A DNA stretch of 64,000 bases from Roseomonas sp. (GTDB lineage Bacteria > Pseudomonadota > Alphaproteobacteria > Acetobacterales > Acetobacteraceae): NCBI GenBank assembly GCA_031180725.1, contig JAPSLO010000014.1:1-64000 (forward strand), in the 5' to 3' direction. The first letter of the stretch is position 1, and every line of letters begins with the position of its first letter. Positions 1 through 9,481 of this stretch are shown here, piece by piece. The notes below the pieces were generated by a model. That model had not been told where the DNA came from and did not search any database. It was given only the letters and a program-made list of their open reading frames with translations. Position numbers and translations under genes: made by a program.

Positions 1-512
1 TCGGGCTGTTCCCGATGCAGCGCCTCGCCGGCCTCGATCAGCCTGGCCAGCGGGCGCAGGCGGGGATCGGCGTATTTCCGCATGCCGCGCGGATCGGCAT
101 AGACGATATGCTCCAGCGTCGGCACGCGGTCCGAGATGTGGAGCAGCTTGTCCACCTGCTCCTCATCCTCGGCGAAGACCAGCCGGGCGCCGGCATATTC
201 CAGAAGGTAGGCGACCTCCTCATCCAGCGCGTCGCGATAAATGCCGAGCGACCGCGCGCCGATGGCATGGGCGGCGATCTCGCCCATCACCCATTCCGGC
301 CGGTTGTCGCCGATCAGCCCCACCACATCGCCGGCGCCCAGGCCAAGCTGCCGCAGGCCCAGGGCCATGGCCCGCGTGCGCGCATGGTGCTCGGCCCAGG
401 TGATGCTGCGCCAGATGCCGAACTGCTTCTCCCGCAGCGCGACCTCGCTGCCATGATGGCGGGCGTTGTGCGAGAGCAGCTTGGGCAGCGTGTCGGGCGT
501 CTCTTCGCGCAT
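1..512 (-). CDS. AMP-binding protein / acyl-CoA synthetase-like, N-terminal part (runs off window start)
   Basis: Reverse-strand reading from ATG at 512 gives MREETPDTLPKLLSHNARHHGSEVALREKQFGIWRSITWAEHHARTRAMA..., typical of the N-terminus of long-chain acyl-CoA synthetases; next to a LivG-type ATPase. Confidence 0.8.
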   Translation of the reverse strand, partial: MREETPDTLPKLLSHNARHHGSEVALREKQFGIWRSITWAEHHARTRAMALGLRQLGLGAGDVVGLIGDNRPEWVMGEIAAHAIGARSLGIYRDALDEEVAYLLEYAGARLVFAEDEEQVDKLLHISDRVPTLEHIVYADPRGMRKYADPRLRPLARLIEAGEALHREQP

Positions 513-576
513 GCGATTCAGCCCCCCGGGGGCCGGAGCGCCCCGGCCCTCCGCCCTGCGGTCATCGCAAGCGGGC

Positions 577-1386
577 TCATGCCGGCACCTGTTCCGCCTG
601 GGGCACCCCGTCCGCCTCGCCCAGATAGGCGCGGCGGACCTGGACATCGGCCAGCACCTCCTCCGGCCCGCCCTCGGCGATCTTGCGGCCGAAATCCAGC
701 ACCATGATGCGGTGGCTGATATCCATCACCACGCCCATGTCGTGCTCGATCATCAGCACCGTCATGCCCCATTCCTCGTTAAGGTCGACGATGTAGCGGG
801 CCATGTCCTCCTTTTCCTCGAGGTTCATGCCCGCCATCGGCTCGTCCAGCAGGATGAGCTTCGGCTTCAGCGCGACGGCGCGCGCCAGTTCCACCCGCTT
901 GCGCAGGCCGTAGGAGAGCGTGCCGGCCGGCGCCTTGCGCACATGCTGGATCTCCAGGAAGTCGATGATCTCCTCGACCTCCCGCCGATGGGCCAGTTCC
1001 TCCCGCTGCGCACCGCCGATCCAGTAGGCCATGCCGCGCAGGAAGCCGGCTTTCAGCAGGTGGTGGCGGCCGACCATGATGTTGTCCAGCACGCTCATGT
1101 GGCCGAACAGCGCCAGGTTCTGGAAGGTGCGACCGATGCCGAGGCCTGCGCGCCGGTTCGGTCCCAGCCGCGTGATGTCCTGGCCCTGGAAGGAGATGCG
1201 GCCCTGGGTCGGGCGGTAACGGCCCGAGATACAGTTGACCATGCTGGTCTTGCCGGCGCCGTTCGGGCCGATGATCGAGAAGATCTCGCCCCGATTCACG
1301 CTGAATGAGACATCAGTCAGCGCGCGCACCCCACCGAAGCGCAGGCTGACGCGATCCGCCGCAAGGATGGGCGTCTGATCCGCCAC
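577..1386 (-). CDS. Branched-chain amino acid-type ABC transporter ATP-binding protein (LivG-like)
   Basis: Walker A GPNGAGKTS, signature LSYGLRKRVELARA, Walker B LILLDEPMAGMN, H-loop MIEHDMGVVMDISHRIMVLDFG. Confidence 0.93.
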   Translation of the reverse strand: MADQTPILAADRVSLRFGGVRALTDVSFSVNRGEIFSIIGPNGAGKTSMVNCISGRYRPTQGRISFQGQDITRLGPNRRAGLGIGRTFQNLALFGHMSVLDNIMVGRHHLLKAGFLRGMAYWIGGAQREELAHRREVEEIIDFLEIQHVRKAPAGTLSYGLRKRVELARAVALKPKLILLDEPMAGMNLEEKEDMARYIVDLNEEWGMTVLMIEHDMGVVMDISHRIMVLDFGRKIAEGGPEEVLADVQVRRAYLGEADGVPQAEQVPA

Positions 1387-1554
1387 CCGGACGTGCTCCC
1401 CAGTTTCGTTATCGTCTTGGGGGCAAGTCTATGGGTGTTTCGGCAGCGCCCGCAACAGGGCCCTACAGGGTGATCCACTTCCCTGCATCACGCTGCAGCC
1501 TGGTTGAGCGGCTTATTCTCCGCGCCGGCGATTCCAGCGCCGCGGATCGGGGCG

Positions 1555-2322
1555 CTAGCCGGCCTGGTCCCGCAGCTTCACCGCCAGCCAGGGATCGTCC
1601 GTGGCAAACAGGTCCACGCCAAGCTCCGCCATGCGGCGGATGGAAGGCGCGTGATTGGCGCCCCACACGCCGATGCCGAGGCTGGCGGCGCGGATCCGTG
1701 CCACCATCGCAGCGTCGCAGTGGGATTCGTGCAGGCCGATCTCCGCCACGCCGATGGACTTCGCCACGGCGATCAGTCCGTCGAGCCCCAGGTCGCGCAC
1801 CGTCGGCCCTTCAAACAGCAGCGCCACGCCGGCCAGGCCGCCGGCCGCCTGCGCCTCCGCCATTGTCTCGGCATTGAAGCCGATGATCCAGGTCCGGTTG
1901 CGTTGGCCGCTGGCATCCAGCGCCGCCAGCACCTTCCGTACGATGCCGGGATAGGGCCGGCGCGCGCCGTCGCTCTTGATCTCGATGCGCGGCGCCACCG
2001 GCGTGGGCGCCAGGATCGACAGATATTCTGCCAGCGTCGGCGGCGCCTCTCCGCCGGTGCCGCGCACACGCAGGCCGCGCAGTTCCGCCAGGCTGCGCGC
2101 GGCGACAGCACCGGTCGTGTCCGTCATACGATCCAGCGTCGCATCATGCATTACCACCAGTTCACCATCGACGGTGAGGTGGACATCGCATTCCGACTGC
2201 GCAATCGGCAGCTTCGCCGATTCGCGGAAGGCCAGCGCGCTGTTCTCCGGCCACAGGAACAGGCCGCCGCGATGTGCGGCGATCAGCGGGAAGGTGCGTT
2301 CGGAATGACTCATGGCCCGCAT
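1555..2322 (-). CDS. Glycerophosphodiester phosphodiesterase family protein
   Basis: AHRGGLFLWPENSALAFRES... SECDVHLTVDGELVVMHDATLDRMTDTTG motif. Confidence 0.92.
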   Translation of the reverse strand: MRAMSHSERTFPLIAAHRGGLFLWPENSALAFRESAKLPIAQSECDVHLTVDGELVVMHDATLDRMTDTTGAVAARSLAELRGLRVRGTGGEAPPTLAEYLSILAPTPVAPRIEIKSDGARRPYPGIVRKVLAALDASGQRNRTWIIGFNAETMAEAQAAGGLAGVALLFEGPTVRDLGLDGLIAVAKSIGVAEIGLHESHCDAAMVARIRAASLGIGVWGANHAPSIRRMAELGVDLFATDDPWLAVKLRDQAG

Positions 2323-2404
2323 CCTGGCGCCACGGCTGCGTGAGGGGAAGCGGGGGCGGGAACCGTTGCCATGCGCTCGCGCTAACGCAACCGTCCGTTA
2401 GGAC

Positions 2405-3880
2405 ATGGGTTCTGGCGGTTGTCTTATTGGGGGATACATTTTGCGCCTGCCCAGTCCACGTTCGCCAGCCTGGGTCCTGGCGGAAACCGGCAGTTCGGCG
2501 GTCTTCTCCCTGGTATCGATGCTGTTCATCGGCCGCGTCATCGGACCCGAAGCGGCCGGCACTGGCATGATTGCCATTGCTGCCTTCATGCTGGTCGACC
2601 CCGTGGGGGCCACGCTGTTCCCCGATGCCCTGGTGCAGCACCGGGCGCTGGGTCGCCGCCACGCCGCCAGCGCGCTGTCCTTCGCCACCCTGGTCGGGCT
2701 GGTGGCGGGGATCATCTTCGCAGCATGCGGGCCGCTGCTGGCGGACTGGTCCGCCAATCCCGAGGTGACCTGGCTGTGCCTGACGCTGGCGCCGCTGCTG
2801 CCGCTTTCGGCCTTCGCCGGCGCGGCCTCGGGACTGGTGCTGCGGGACCAGCGTTTCGCGCTGCTCTCGGCACGCGTGCTGATCGGCCAGCCGCTGGCGC
2901 TGCTTGGCGGGTTGACGCTGGCCTGGCTGGGCTATGGCCCCTGGGCGATGATCGTCAACCAGGTGGTGGCCACACTGGCGGCCTTCCTGTTGATGCTGGT
3001 GCTGGGCCGCGTACCGCTGCGCCCGATGCTGAGCCGCGCGGCGCTGGCCGAACTGTGGCCGGTGGCCATCCCGCAGGTGACTGCGGTCTGCGTGCTGGTC
3101 GGGCGCTACCGCCTGTTCCTGGTGGTGGTCGGGCTCATGACGACGGAAGCGGTGCTGGCCGTCAGCCACTTCGCCTTCCGCATGCTGGATGCCGCGCTGG
3201 TCATGGTGTGGCAGGCCACGGGCCGCATCAGCCTGCCGCGGCTCTGCGCCCTGCAGCACGACCGCGACGCCATGGCCGATGCATATGGCGACCTGGCGCA
3301 GCTGCAGGCACTGCTTGGCATGCCGCTGGCCGTCGGCATCGCGCTGGTGGCGCCGGATCTGGTGCAGGCGCTGTTGGGTCCCGCCTGGGCCGGCGCCGCG
3401 CATGCCGCGCAAGTCGCGGGCCTCGCCGCCGTGCTCACCTTCCTCCATGGCGATCCGATCAGCCTGTTCGTGGCGCGCGGCAAGGCGCGCTGGAACGTCT
3501 ATGTGAATCTCGCTGCGCTGCTGGTTCCACTGGCCTGCCTGCTGATCGTGCAGCCCAGGACGCCTACCATGGTGGCCATTGCCTGGGCTGCGCAGTCGCT
3601 GCTGCTGCCGCCGGTGCTGATATATGTGGTGCTGCGGGAGCTGAACCGCCCGTTGACCTGGCTGCTGGCGCGCATCGCGCCGGCGCTGGTGGCCACCGGC
3701 GCGATGACGGCCACCGTGCTGGCGTTGGAACTGACGCTGCGCCTTTCCGCCTGGATGGAACTGGTAGTCGCCGCCGTGCTGGGTGGCTGCGTCTATGTCG
3801 GCGTCGCCATGGCCATGCTGCGCGGCCAACTGCCCCGCGCGCTGTCCCGCCACCCGCACCCCGAGCCCGCCACCGCCTGA
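2405..3880 (+). CDS. Oligosaccharide flippase / lipopolysaccharide biosynthesis membrane protein (Wzx-like)
   Basis: Multi-helix hydrophobic protein with polysaccharide-transporter architecture, in a sugar-biosynthesis locus; N-terminal start uncertain. Confidence 0.8.
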   Translation: MGSGGCLIGGYILRLPSPRSPAWVLAETGSSAVFSLVSMLFIGRVIGPEAAGTGMIAIAAFMLVDPVGATLFPDALVQHRALGRRHAASALSFATLVGLVAGIIFAACGPLLADWSANPEVTWLCLTLAPLLPLSAFAGAASGLVLRDQRFALLSARVLIGQPLALLGGLTLAWLGYGPWAMIVNQVVATLAAFLLMLVLGRVPLRPMLSRAALAELWPVAIPQVTAVCVLVGRYRLFLVVVGLMTTEAVLAVSHFAFRMLDAALVMVWQATGRISLPRLCALQHDRDAMADAYGDLAQLQALLGMPLAVGIALVAPDLVQALLGPAWAGAAHAAQVAGLAAVLTFLHGDPISLFVARGKARWNVYVNLAALLVPLACLLIVQPRTPTMVAIAWAAQSLLLPPVLIYVVLRELNRPLTWLLARIAPALVATGAMTATVLALELTLRLSAWMELVVAAVLGGCVYVGVAMAMLRGQLPRALSRHPHPEPATA

Positions 3881-3897
3881 TCCGGAAGGACGCCACC

Positions 3898-4812
3898 TTG
3901 CCCCCGCGCACGCTGCTGTTGTTCCAGACCCACGAGCTGGATGCGAGGCTGGAGCGTGCCTTCCGCCGCATCGTCCGCGAGGCGCCGGCGCATTTCGACT
4001 GCCGTGTGCTGATGCACCTGCCACCTGGCGCCCCGGTGCCGAAGCGCCTGGCCAACCTGCCCCACCACCTGGTGCGCACGAACGAAATCCGCGCCCTGCC
4101 CTATCCCCGCAAGAACGCCGCGCAGGACTGGACAGGCCGGCCGTGGGAGCTGTGGGGCGGCGGGCATGTGGACCTGATTCCGCTGTACATCCTGCGCCAG
4201 GCAGAATTCGACTTCGCCTGGATGGTGGAATACGACGTGGCCTTCACTGGCCATTGGGGCCGCTTCTTCGGCGCCTTCGAAGACAGCCGCGCCGACCTGC
4301 TCTCCGCCATCATCCGCACGCGGGAGGACGACCCGCACTGGGTCTGCTGGCCCTCGCTGCCGGAGGGGATGGTGCCGCCCGAATTGGCCACCGCGCATTT
4401 CCCGCCGATCTGGCGCGTCAGCCGCCGGCTGGTGCAGGCAATGGACGAAGCCTACGCGGCGGGCTTCAACGGCCATCTCGAGGCAGCCTGGCCCAGCCTG
4501 GCCCGCGCCCGCGGGATGGAGCTGGAGGATTTCGGTGGCGAAGGAGCCTTCGTCCGTCCCAGCAACCGGCGGCGCTTCTACACCTCCTCGCCCAGTACGG
4601 CGGTGCAGTTCTATCTGGCGCCCGGCACCTTCTTCGCCAAGCCGGCCATGTACCGGCCGGGCCAGCGGAAGGATACGCTGTACCACCCCGTGAAACCCTG
4701 GCGCTGGGGCGCGGAATTCCGCGCCGGCATCAAGGAATGGCGCATTATCGCCGGCGCCTGGCGCCGCGCACTGATGGAACGGCTCGCCCGACGGGGGCTG
4801 GGGTCGGCCTGA
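3898..4812 (+). CDS. Uncharacterised protein A of a paralogous pair (candidate glycosyltransferase-like; acidic VEYDV motif)
   Basis: TTG start at 3898 in the frame of ORF 2419..4812; strong colinear similarity to 8400..9386 (FQTH, NEIRALPYP, LWGGGHVDLI, AWMVEYDVAFTGHWGRFFGAFE, YRPGQRKDTLYHPVKP). Confidence 0.75.
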   Translation: MPPRTLLLFQTHELDARLERAFRRIVREAPAHFDCRVLMHLPPGAPVPKRLANLPHHLVRTNEIRALPYPRKNAAQDWTGRPWELWGGGHVDLIPLYILRQAEFDFAWMVEYDVAFTGHWGRFFGAFEDSRADLLSAIIRTREDDPHWVCWPSLPEGMVPPELATAHFPPIWRVSRRLVQAMDEAYAAGFNGHLEAAWPSLARARGMELEDFGGEGAFVRPSNRRRFYTSSPSTAVQFYLAPGTFFAKPAMYRPGQRKDTLYHPVKPWRWGAEFRAGIKEWRIIAGAWRRALMERLARRGLGSA

Positions 4813-4840
4813 GGGCGCGCCAGTTTCGCGCTGTTGTACT

Positions 4841-5026
4841 CCGGGAGGGGCTCTGCCCCTTCCGGGCCCACCCGGCCAAGGGACAATGGCCCCTCGGATC
4901 CCATGAGCTTTCAACGCCGAAGGCGGAGGGGGCCAAGTCCCCTCCGCCTTCGGCGTTCAACTGATCGAGGTCCAGGAGGCTAAGCCTCCTGGCGGGTGGG
5001 GTTCGGGGAGGGCAGCGCCCTCCCCG
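4841..5026. repeat. Cluster of four consecutive stem-loops between convergent genes (possible bidirectional terminator / intergenic repeat element)
   Basis: 4841-4851/4855-4865 (one mismatch); perfect 19-bp arms 4913-4931/4939-4957; perfect 9-bp 4972-4980/4984-4992; perfect 10-bp 5004-5013/5017-5026. Confidence 0.75.
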
Positions 5027-5055
5027 ACGGCATCAGCGCGAAGACCGGCGCGCCC

Positions 5056-6138
5056 TCAGGCCGCCGCCGCCTCCGTCGCGCGGTCCGCCGCCACCAGCGC
5101 GCGCCGCAGATTGCCGTCGATGGCGCCGCGCTGCCGGAGTGCGTCCAGCACCTTCAGGCGCATGAAGCGGCCTTCCCGGAAGCTGGTGTCGGCAAAGCCG
5201 ATGGCGCTCAGCCCGTCGCGCAGGCCACGGATTGCCTCCTGCAGGCCGATGCGCGGCTGATGTTGCGGGGCCAGTTCGCGGTAGAGGCCGAAATCCACGC
5301 GGTAGCTGCGCTTGTCGGGCGGCGCCTCCTGGTTGATGGAGACTCGGGTGCCAGGGATCTCCTGCGCCACCGCCTGGGCCAGGTCGCGCACCTGCAGGTT
5401 CCAGCCGTCGCTGCCCACATTCACGCTCAGCACGCGCCCGCCGCGGTCCGGGGTGCGGGTGATCGCCCATTCGATGGCGCGCGCCATGTCGCGCACCTCG
5501 ATCAGCGGCCGCCAGGGCGAACCGTCGGAGAGCACCGTGATCTCCTTGCTGGCCAGGGCGCCGGCGACGAAGTCGTTCAGCACCAGGTCCAGCCGGATGC
5601 GGGGCGAGATGCCGCAGGCGGTGGCGAAGCGCAGGCAAGTGATGGTCATCGCCTGCGGCTGCATGGCGTGCAGGCTTTCCTCGGTGGCCACCTTGCTGCG
5701 GGCATAGGCGGTCAGCGGGTTCAGCGCATCGGACTCCTTGCGCGGCCCGCCCTCGGCGAAGCCGTAGATCGAGCAGGAGGAGGCGAAGACGAAGTTCCTC
5801 ACCCCCGCCTGATGCGCCAGCGCCGCCAGCCGGATGGAGGCACGGGCGTTGATCTCGTTGGTCGGCCCTTCGTAGCGCACGCCCATCGGGTCGTTGGAGA
5901 TCGCGGCCAGGTGCACCACGGCATCCACGCCCTCCAGCAGCGCCGGCGGCAGGTCGCGCACATCGCCGAAATGCTGGGTATCCAGCACCGCTTCCGGCAG
6001 CCCGTCCTGGCTGGAAAGGCAATCGGCGAAGAAGGCGAGGTCGTAGCCGATGAGGGTCGCCTCCGGCCAGCGGGCCCGGAGGTGGCGCGCGACGATCGGC
6101 CCCACATAGCCCATGTTGCCGGTGATCAGGATTTTCAT
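5056..6138 (-). CDS. NAD-dependent epimerase/dehydratase (extended SDR)
   Basis: MKILITGNMGYVGPIVARHL (GxxGxxG), SSCSIYG and YARSK catalytic motifs. Confidence 0.9.
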   Translation of the reverse strand: MKILITGNMGYVGPIVARHLRARWPEATLIGYDLAFFADCLSSQDGLPEAVLDTQHFGDVRDLPPALLEGVDAVVHLAAISNDPMGVRYEGPTNEINARASIRLAALAHQAGVRNFVFASSCSIYGFAEGGPRKESDALNPLTAYARSKVATEESLHAMQPQAMTITCLRFATACGISPRIRLDLVLNDFVAGALASKEITVLSDGSPWRPLIEVRDMARAIEWAITRTPDRGGRVLSVNVGSDGWNLQVRDLAQAVAQEIPGTRVSINQEAPPDKRSYRVDFGLYRELAPQHQPRIGLQEAIRGLRDGLSAIGFADTSFREGRFMRLKVLDALRQRGAIDGNLRRALVAADRATEAAAA

Positions 6139-6150
6139 GGCTCCGGTCCC

Positions 6151-7401
6151 TCAGATGATGGAAAGCGTCGGCAGCGGGCAGACGAAGCGCCCGCCCCATT
6201 CGCGCATCGCCGGCACGGCGCGCGCCACCTCCTCGCGCGGGGTGCGGGAGAGGATCAGCAAAAGGTCGGGCCGCGCCTCCGGCACGGCGGAGGGCGCGAG
6301 GACGGGAATGCCGCTGCCCGGCAGCAGCCGGCCCTGGCGTTGCGGCTGCGGGTCCACCACCCAGGGCAGCAGATCACTGCGCAGCCCACAGGCATTCGCC
6401 AGCGCCACCGCCTCCGGCCCGGCGCCCCAGCCGCCCACGCGCTGCCCGGCGCGGCAGGCGGCCACCAGCAGGTCCAGCAGCGCGCATTTCGCTTCCACCG
6501 CGCGCGCGGCGAAATCCCGATAGGCATGGACCCGGTCGATGCCCGCGCCCCTTTCCCGCCGGCGCAGCTCGACCACGGAGGTGCCGGTGAGCTTTCCGCG
6601 GTCCTCCGCATGGCAGGCCAGCACGCGCAGCACGCCGCCGGCGGCCTCCTTGGCTTCCAGCACAACCAGGTCGTGCTGCGCCAGCAGCATCTCGAATGCC
6701 ATCAGCGAGAAGAGGGTCCGCCGGCCATGGCGGATGGCCTCCAGCCGGACCTCGGTAAGCACAGGCAGCAGGTGCGGCACTTCCGCCAGCAGCAGCCCAC
6801 CGGGCGCCAGCAGGATGCGGAAGCCCGCCACCAGGTCGTGCGGATCGGACGCTTCGGCCAGCAGATCGCTGGCCAGGATCAGGGCGGGCGCCTGGCCGGT
6901 GGCGCGCAGCCGACGCGCCAGGCTGGCACTGAAGGCAGGCGGCTCGGTGGGGATGCCGCGGGCCAGCGCCTGCCGCGCGAGCGAGGCGCGTGGCTCGATG
7001 CCCAGAACGGGGATGCCGCGACGCTGGAAGGGCTGCAGGCGCCGGCCATCGCCGCTGCCCACATGCAGCACAGGCGTCTCCTCATCCAGCCCCAACTGGC
7101 GCACCAGCGCCTCCGCCTGACGCAGCCAGGCATCGCGGGACCAGCGGTCCTCGGCCGCCTCGGCCGTCGGCGCATCGCCATCGGCCAGCTGCATCAGGCC
7201 GCATTCCACGCAGGCCAGCGCCTGCAACGGCCAGTGCGGTTCCATCATGCCCGGCGGCTGCGGGTCGCACAGGGCATCGGACAGCGGCTGCGGGCCGAGG
7301 TCCAGCACGGGCTCCACCAGCAGCGCGCCGCAGCAGCGGCAGCAATTCGTCCCGACGGCCGAAGCCGCCCGCGCCGCCGCGACGAGTGGGGCCTGGCGCA
7401 T
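6151..7401 (-). CDS. Sugar C-methyltransferase-like protein with N-terminal zinc-binding domain
   Basis: CCRCCGALLVEPVLDLGPQPLSDAL...ACVECGLMQL zinc-binding domain, VLHVGSGDGRRLQPF SAM motif, C-terminal VGGWGAGPEAVALANACG domain. Confidence 0.85.
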   Translation of the reverse strand: MRQAPLVAAARAASAVGTNCCRCCGALLVEPVLDLGPQPLSDALCDPQPPGMMEPHWPLQALACVECGLMQLADGDAPTAEAAEDRWSRDAWLRQAEALVRQLGLDEETPVLHVGSGDGRRLQPFQRRGIPVLGIEPRASLARQALARGIPTEPPAFSASLARRLRATGQAPALILASDLLAEASDPHDLVAGFRILLAPGGLLLAEVPHLLPVLTEVRLEAIRHGRRTLFSLMAFEMLLAQHDLVVLEAKEAAGGVLRVLACHAEDRGKLTGTSVVELRRRERGAGIDRVHAYRDFAARAVEAKCALLDLLVAACRAGQRVGGWGAGPEAVALANACGLRSDLLPWVVDPQPQRQGRLLPGSGIPVLAPSAVPEARPDLLLILSRTPREEVARAVPAMREWGGRFVCPLPTLSII

Positions 7402-7406
7402 GGCCC

Positions 7407-8198
7407 TCAGGCCGCGGCGCGTGCCGGCTGCATCCAGGGCGGGTTTCCCTTCGCCCATAGCTCCTCGAGCGCGCGCTTGTCGCGCAGCGTGTCCATCGAG
7501 TGCCAGAAGCCGTCATGCACCCAGGCCATCATCTCGCCATCCGCGGCCAGGCGCTCCATCGGCTCCTTCTCGAAGGTGGTGTGGTCGCCTTCAAGGTAAT
7601 CGAAGACCTTGGGCGAGAGCACGAAGAAGCCGCCATTGATGCGGATGCCATCGCCCGGCGGCTTCTCCACGAAGCGCCGCACCTGGCCGCCCTGGTCGAT
7701 CTCCAACGCGCCGAAACGGCTGGGCGGGCGCACCGCGGTGACGGTGGCGGCGCGACCGTGGGAGAGGTGGAAGTTGATCACCGCCCGGATGTCGAGCTGC
7801 GCGACGCCGTCGCCATAGGTCATGCAGAAGGGTTCGTTGCCCAGGTATTCCCGCAGCCGCTTCAGTCGGCCGCCGGTCATGGTCTCCAGCCCGGTATCCA
7901 CCAGGGTGACCTTCCACGCCTCCGCGCGGCCGACATGGGTGGAGACGTCGTTGCGCCCGTAATCGAAGGTCACGTCGGACATGTGCAGCCGGTAGTTCGC
8001 GAAGAACTCCTTGATCATGTACCCCTTGTAGCCCAGGGGGATGACAAATTCCTGGATCCCGTTGCGGGAATAGAGGTTCATGATGTGCCAGAGCATTGGC
8101 CGGCCGCCGATCTCGACCATCGGCTTGGGCCGCGTCTCTGTTTCCTCCATCAGCCGCGTGCCGTAGCCGCCGGCGAGGATTACCGCCTTCCGAACCAT
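7407..8198 (-). CDS. rfbF: Glucose-1-phosphate cytidylyltransferase
   Basis: MVRKAVILAGGYGTRLMEETETRPKPMVEIGGRPMLWHIMNLYS...GYKGYMIKEFFANY, characteristic RfbF. Confidence 0.95.
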   Translation of the reverse strand: MVRKAVILAGGYGTRLMEETETRPKPMVEIGGRPMLWHIMNLYSRNGIQEFVIPLGYKGYMIKEFFANYRLHMSDVTFDYGRNDVSTHVGRAEAWKVTLVDTGLETMTGGRLKRLREYLGNEPFCMTYGDGVAQLDIRAVINFHLSHGRAATVTAVRPPSRFGALEIDQGGQVRRFVEKPPGDGIRINGGFFVLSPKVFDYLEGDHTTFEKEPMERLAADGEMMAWVHDGFWHSMDTLRDKRALEELWAKGNPPWMQPARAAA

Positions 8199-8399
8199 GG
8201 TCCCTTAACCCCTTGCTGCCGCGCGTCGCAATTGCGCAACGACCTGCGGCAAGCGTGCCCGTCATCCTGGGGTTCCCTTTCGTCACGCGGTTGGGAACGG
8301 GCCGATGCAGTAAACCGTATCGCGTGAGTTTGAGCAGTCCGTGACGCACCCGATGCATCATGTTGCGTAACCGGAGACATCGGCGCGAAGAGCGGGCAC

Positions 8400-9386
8400 A
8401 TGACTCAGACGAAAACGGCGGTTCTGTTCCAGACGCACTTCTTCAATCGCTGGTGCCTGCGCGCCTTCCGCCGGATCACGGCGGGCTGCCCGCCCTGGTA
8501 CCAGCCGGTGGTCCTGATTCGCCTGGATGAGGACGCGCCCCTTCCCCCGCTGCTGCGCCGGGTGCCGCACCATGTCGTCCGCTCGTCGGAGATGCGCACG
8601 CAGGACTATCCCGCGAAATCCAACGAGGAAGCCTGGAGCCTGTGGGCCGGCGGCCATACGGACCTGATCGCCCTGCATTGGTGGCGCGCCCAGGGGGAAG
8701 GCGTGGATCGCGCCTGGGTGATCGAGTACGACGTCCGCTATTCCGGGCGTTGGCGCGATTTTTTCGCAGCTTTCGAGGCAGATGAGACGGATCTGCTGGC
8801 GCCCGGCATCGTGCCCTGGGCGGATGATCCGGCCTGGTACAACTGGCCGTCCTTCCGCGGCCCGGCGCAACTGCCGCCGGCGCAGCAGCTACGGGCCTTC
8901 ATGCCGGTCTATCGCGCCAGCGGTGCGCTGTTCCGGCGCATGGATGCGGCCTATCGCGCCGGCTGGGGCGGGCATTGCGAGGCCACCTGGCCTTCCATCG
9001 CCTGCCATGCCGGGCTGCGCGTGGCGGATCTGGGCGGCCATGGGCGCTTGACGCCGGAGGCCTATCGCGGCCGCTTCTACAGCGCGACGCCGCTGGACGA
9101 GAACCTCGCCCCCGGCACGCTGGTGTTCAAGCCACCGCTCTACCGGCCGGGCAGCCGGCGGGACATGCTGTGGCACCCGGTGAAGCCCTTCTTCTGGCGC
9201 CTGGAGCTGCGCGAGGCGCTGCGCGACATCCGCCGCCGGGCCGGCATCGCACTGCGCGCGGGCGCAGCGGCGGCGGGCATCTCCCTGCCGCCGGCCCTGC
9301 AAGAGGGTGCCTTCGAAGCCGCCGCGCGCCGCAAGCGGCAGGCTGGCGTCTCGTCGACTGCCAGTGGTGCGACCTCCACGCCATGA
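8400..9386 (+). CDS. Uncharacterised protein B of the paralogous pair (candidate glycosyltransferase-like)
   Basis: Colinear with 3898..4812: LFQTHFF, HHVVRSSEMR, LWAGGHTDLI, AWVIEYDVRYSGRWRDFFAAFE, LAPGTLVFKPPLYRPGSRRDMLWHPVKP. Confidence 0.78.
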   Translation: MTQTKTAVLFQTHFFNRWCLRAFRRITAGCPPWYQPVVLIRLDEDAPLPPLLRRVPHHVVRSSEMRTQDYPAKSNEEAWSLWAGGHTDLIALHWWRAQGEGVDRAWVIEYDVRYSGRWRDFFAAFEADETDLLAPGIVPWADDPAWYNWPSFRGPAQLPPAQQLRAFMPVYRASGALFRRMDAAYRAGWGGHCEATWPSIACHAGLRVADLGGHGRLTPEAYRGRFYSATPLDENLAPGTLVFKPPLYRPGSRRDMLWHPVKPFFWRLELREALRDIRRRAGIALRAGAAAAGISLPPALQEGAFEAAARRKRQAGVSSTASGATSTP

Positions 9387-9481
9387 TCCGGACCGTTGCG
9401 GCGGGACCTGCAACCGGACGGTGAACGGCACGTTCCGCCTGCGCGCCACGCCGGATGGCGCCAGGACCGGGGAGCATTGCC

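Noticed and set aside
2162-4024. 620-aa minus-strand ORF
   Set aside because: Antisense to the flippase gene; Gln/His/Arg/Gly-rich shadow frame.
4996-7599. 867-aa plus-strand ORF
   Set aside because: Opposite the SDR epimerase and C-methyltransferase, both with clear motifs on the minus strand.
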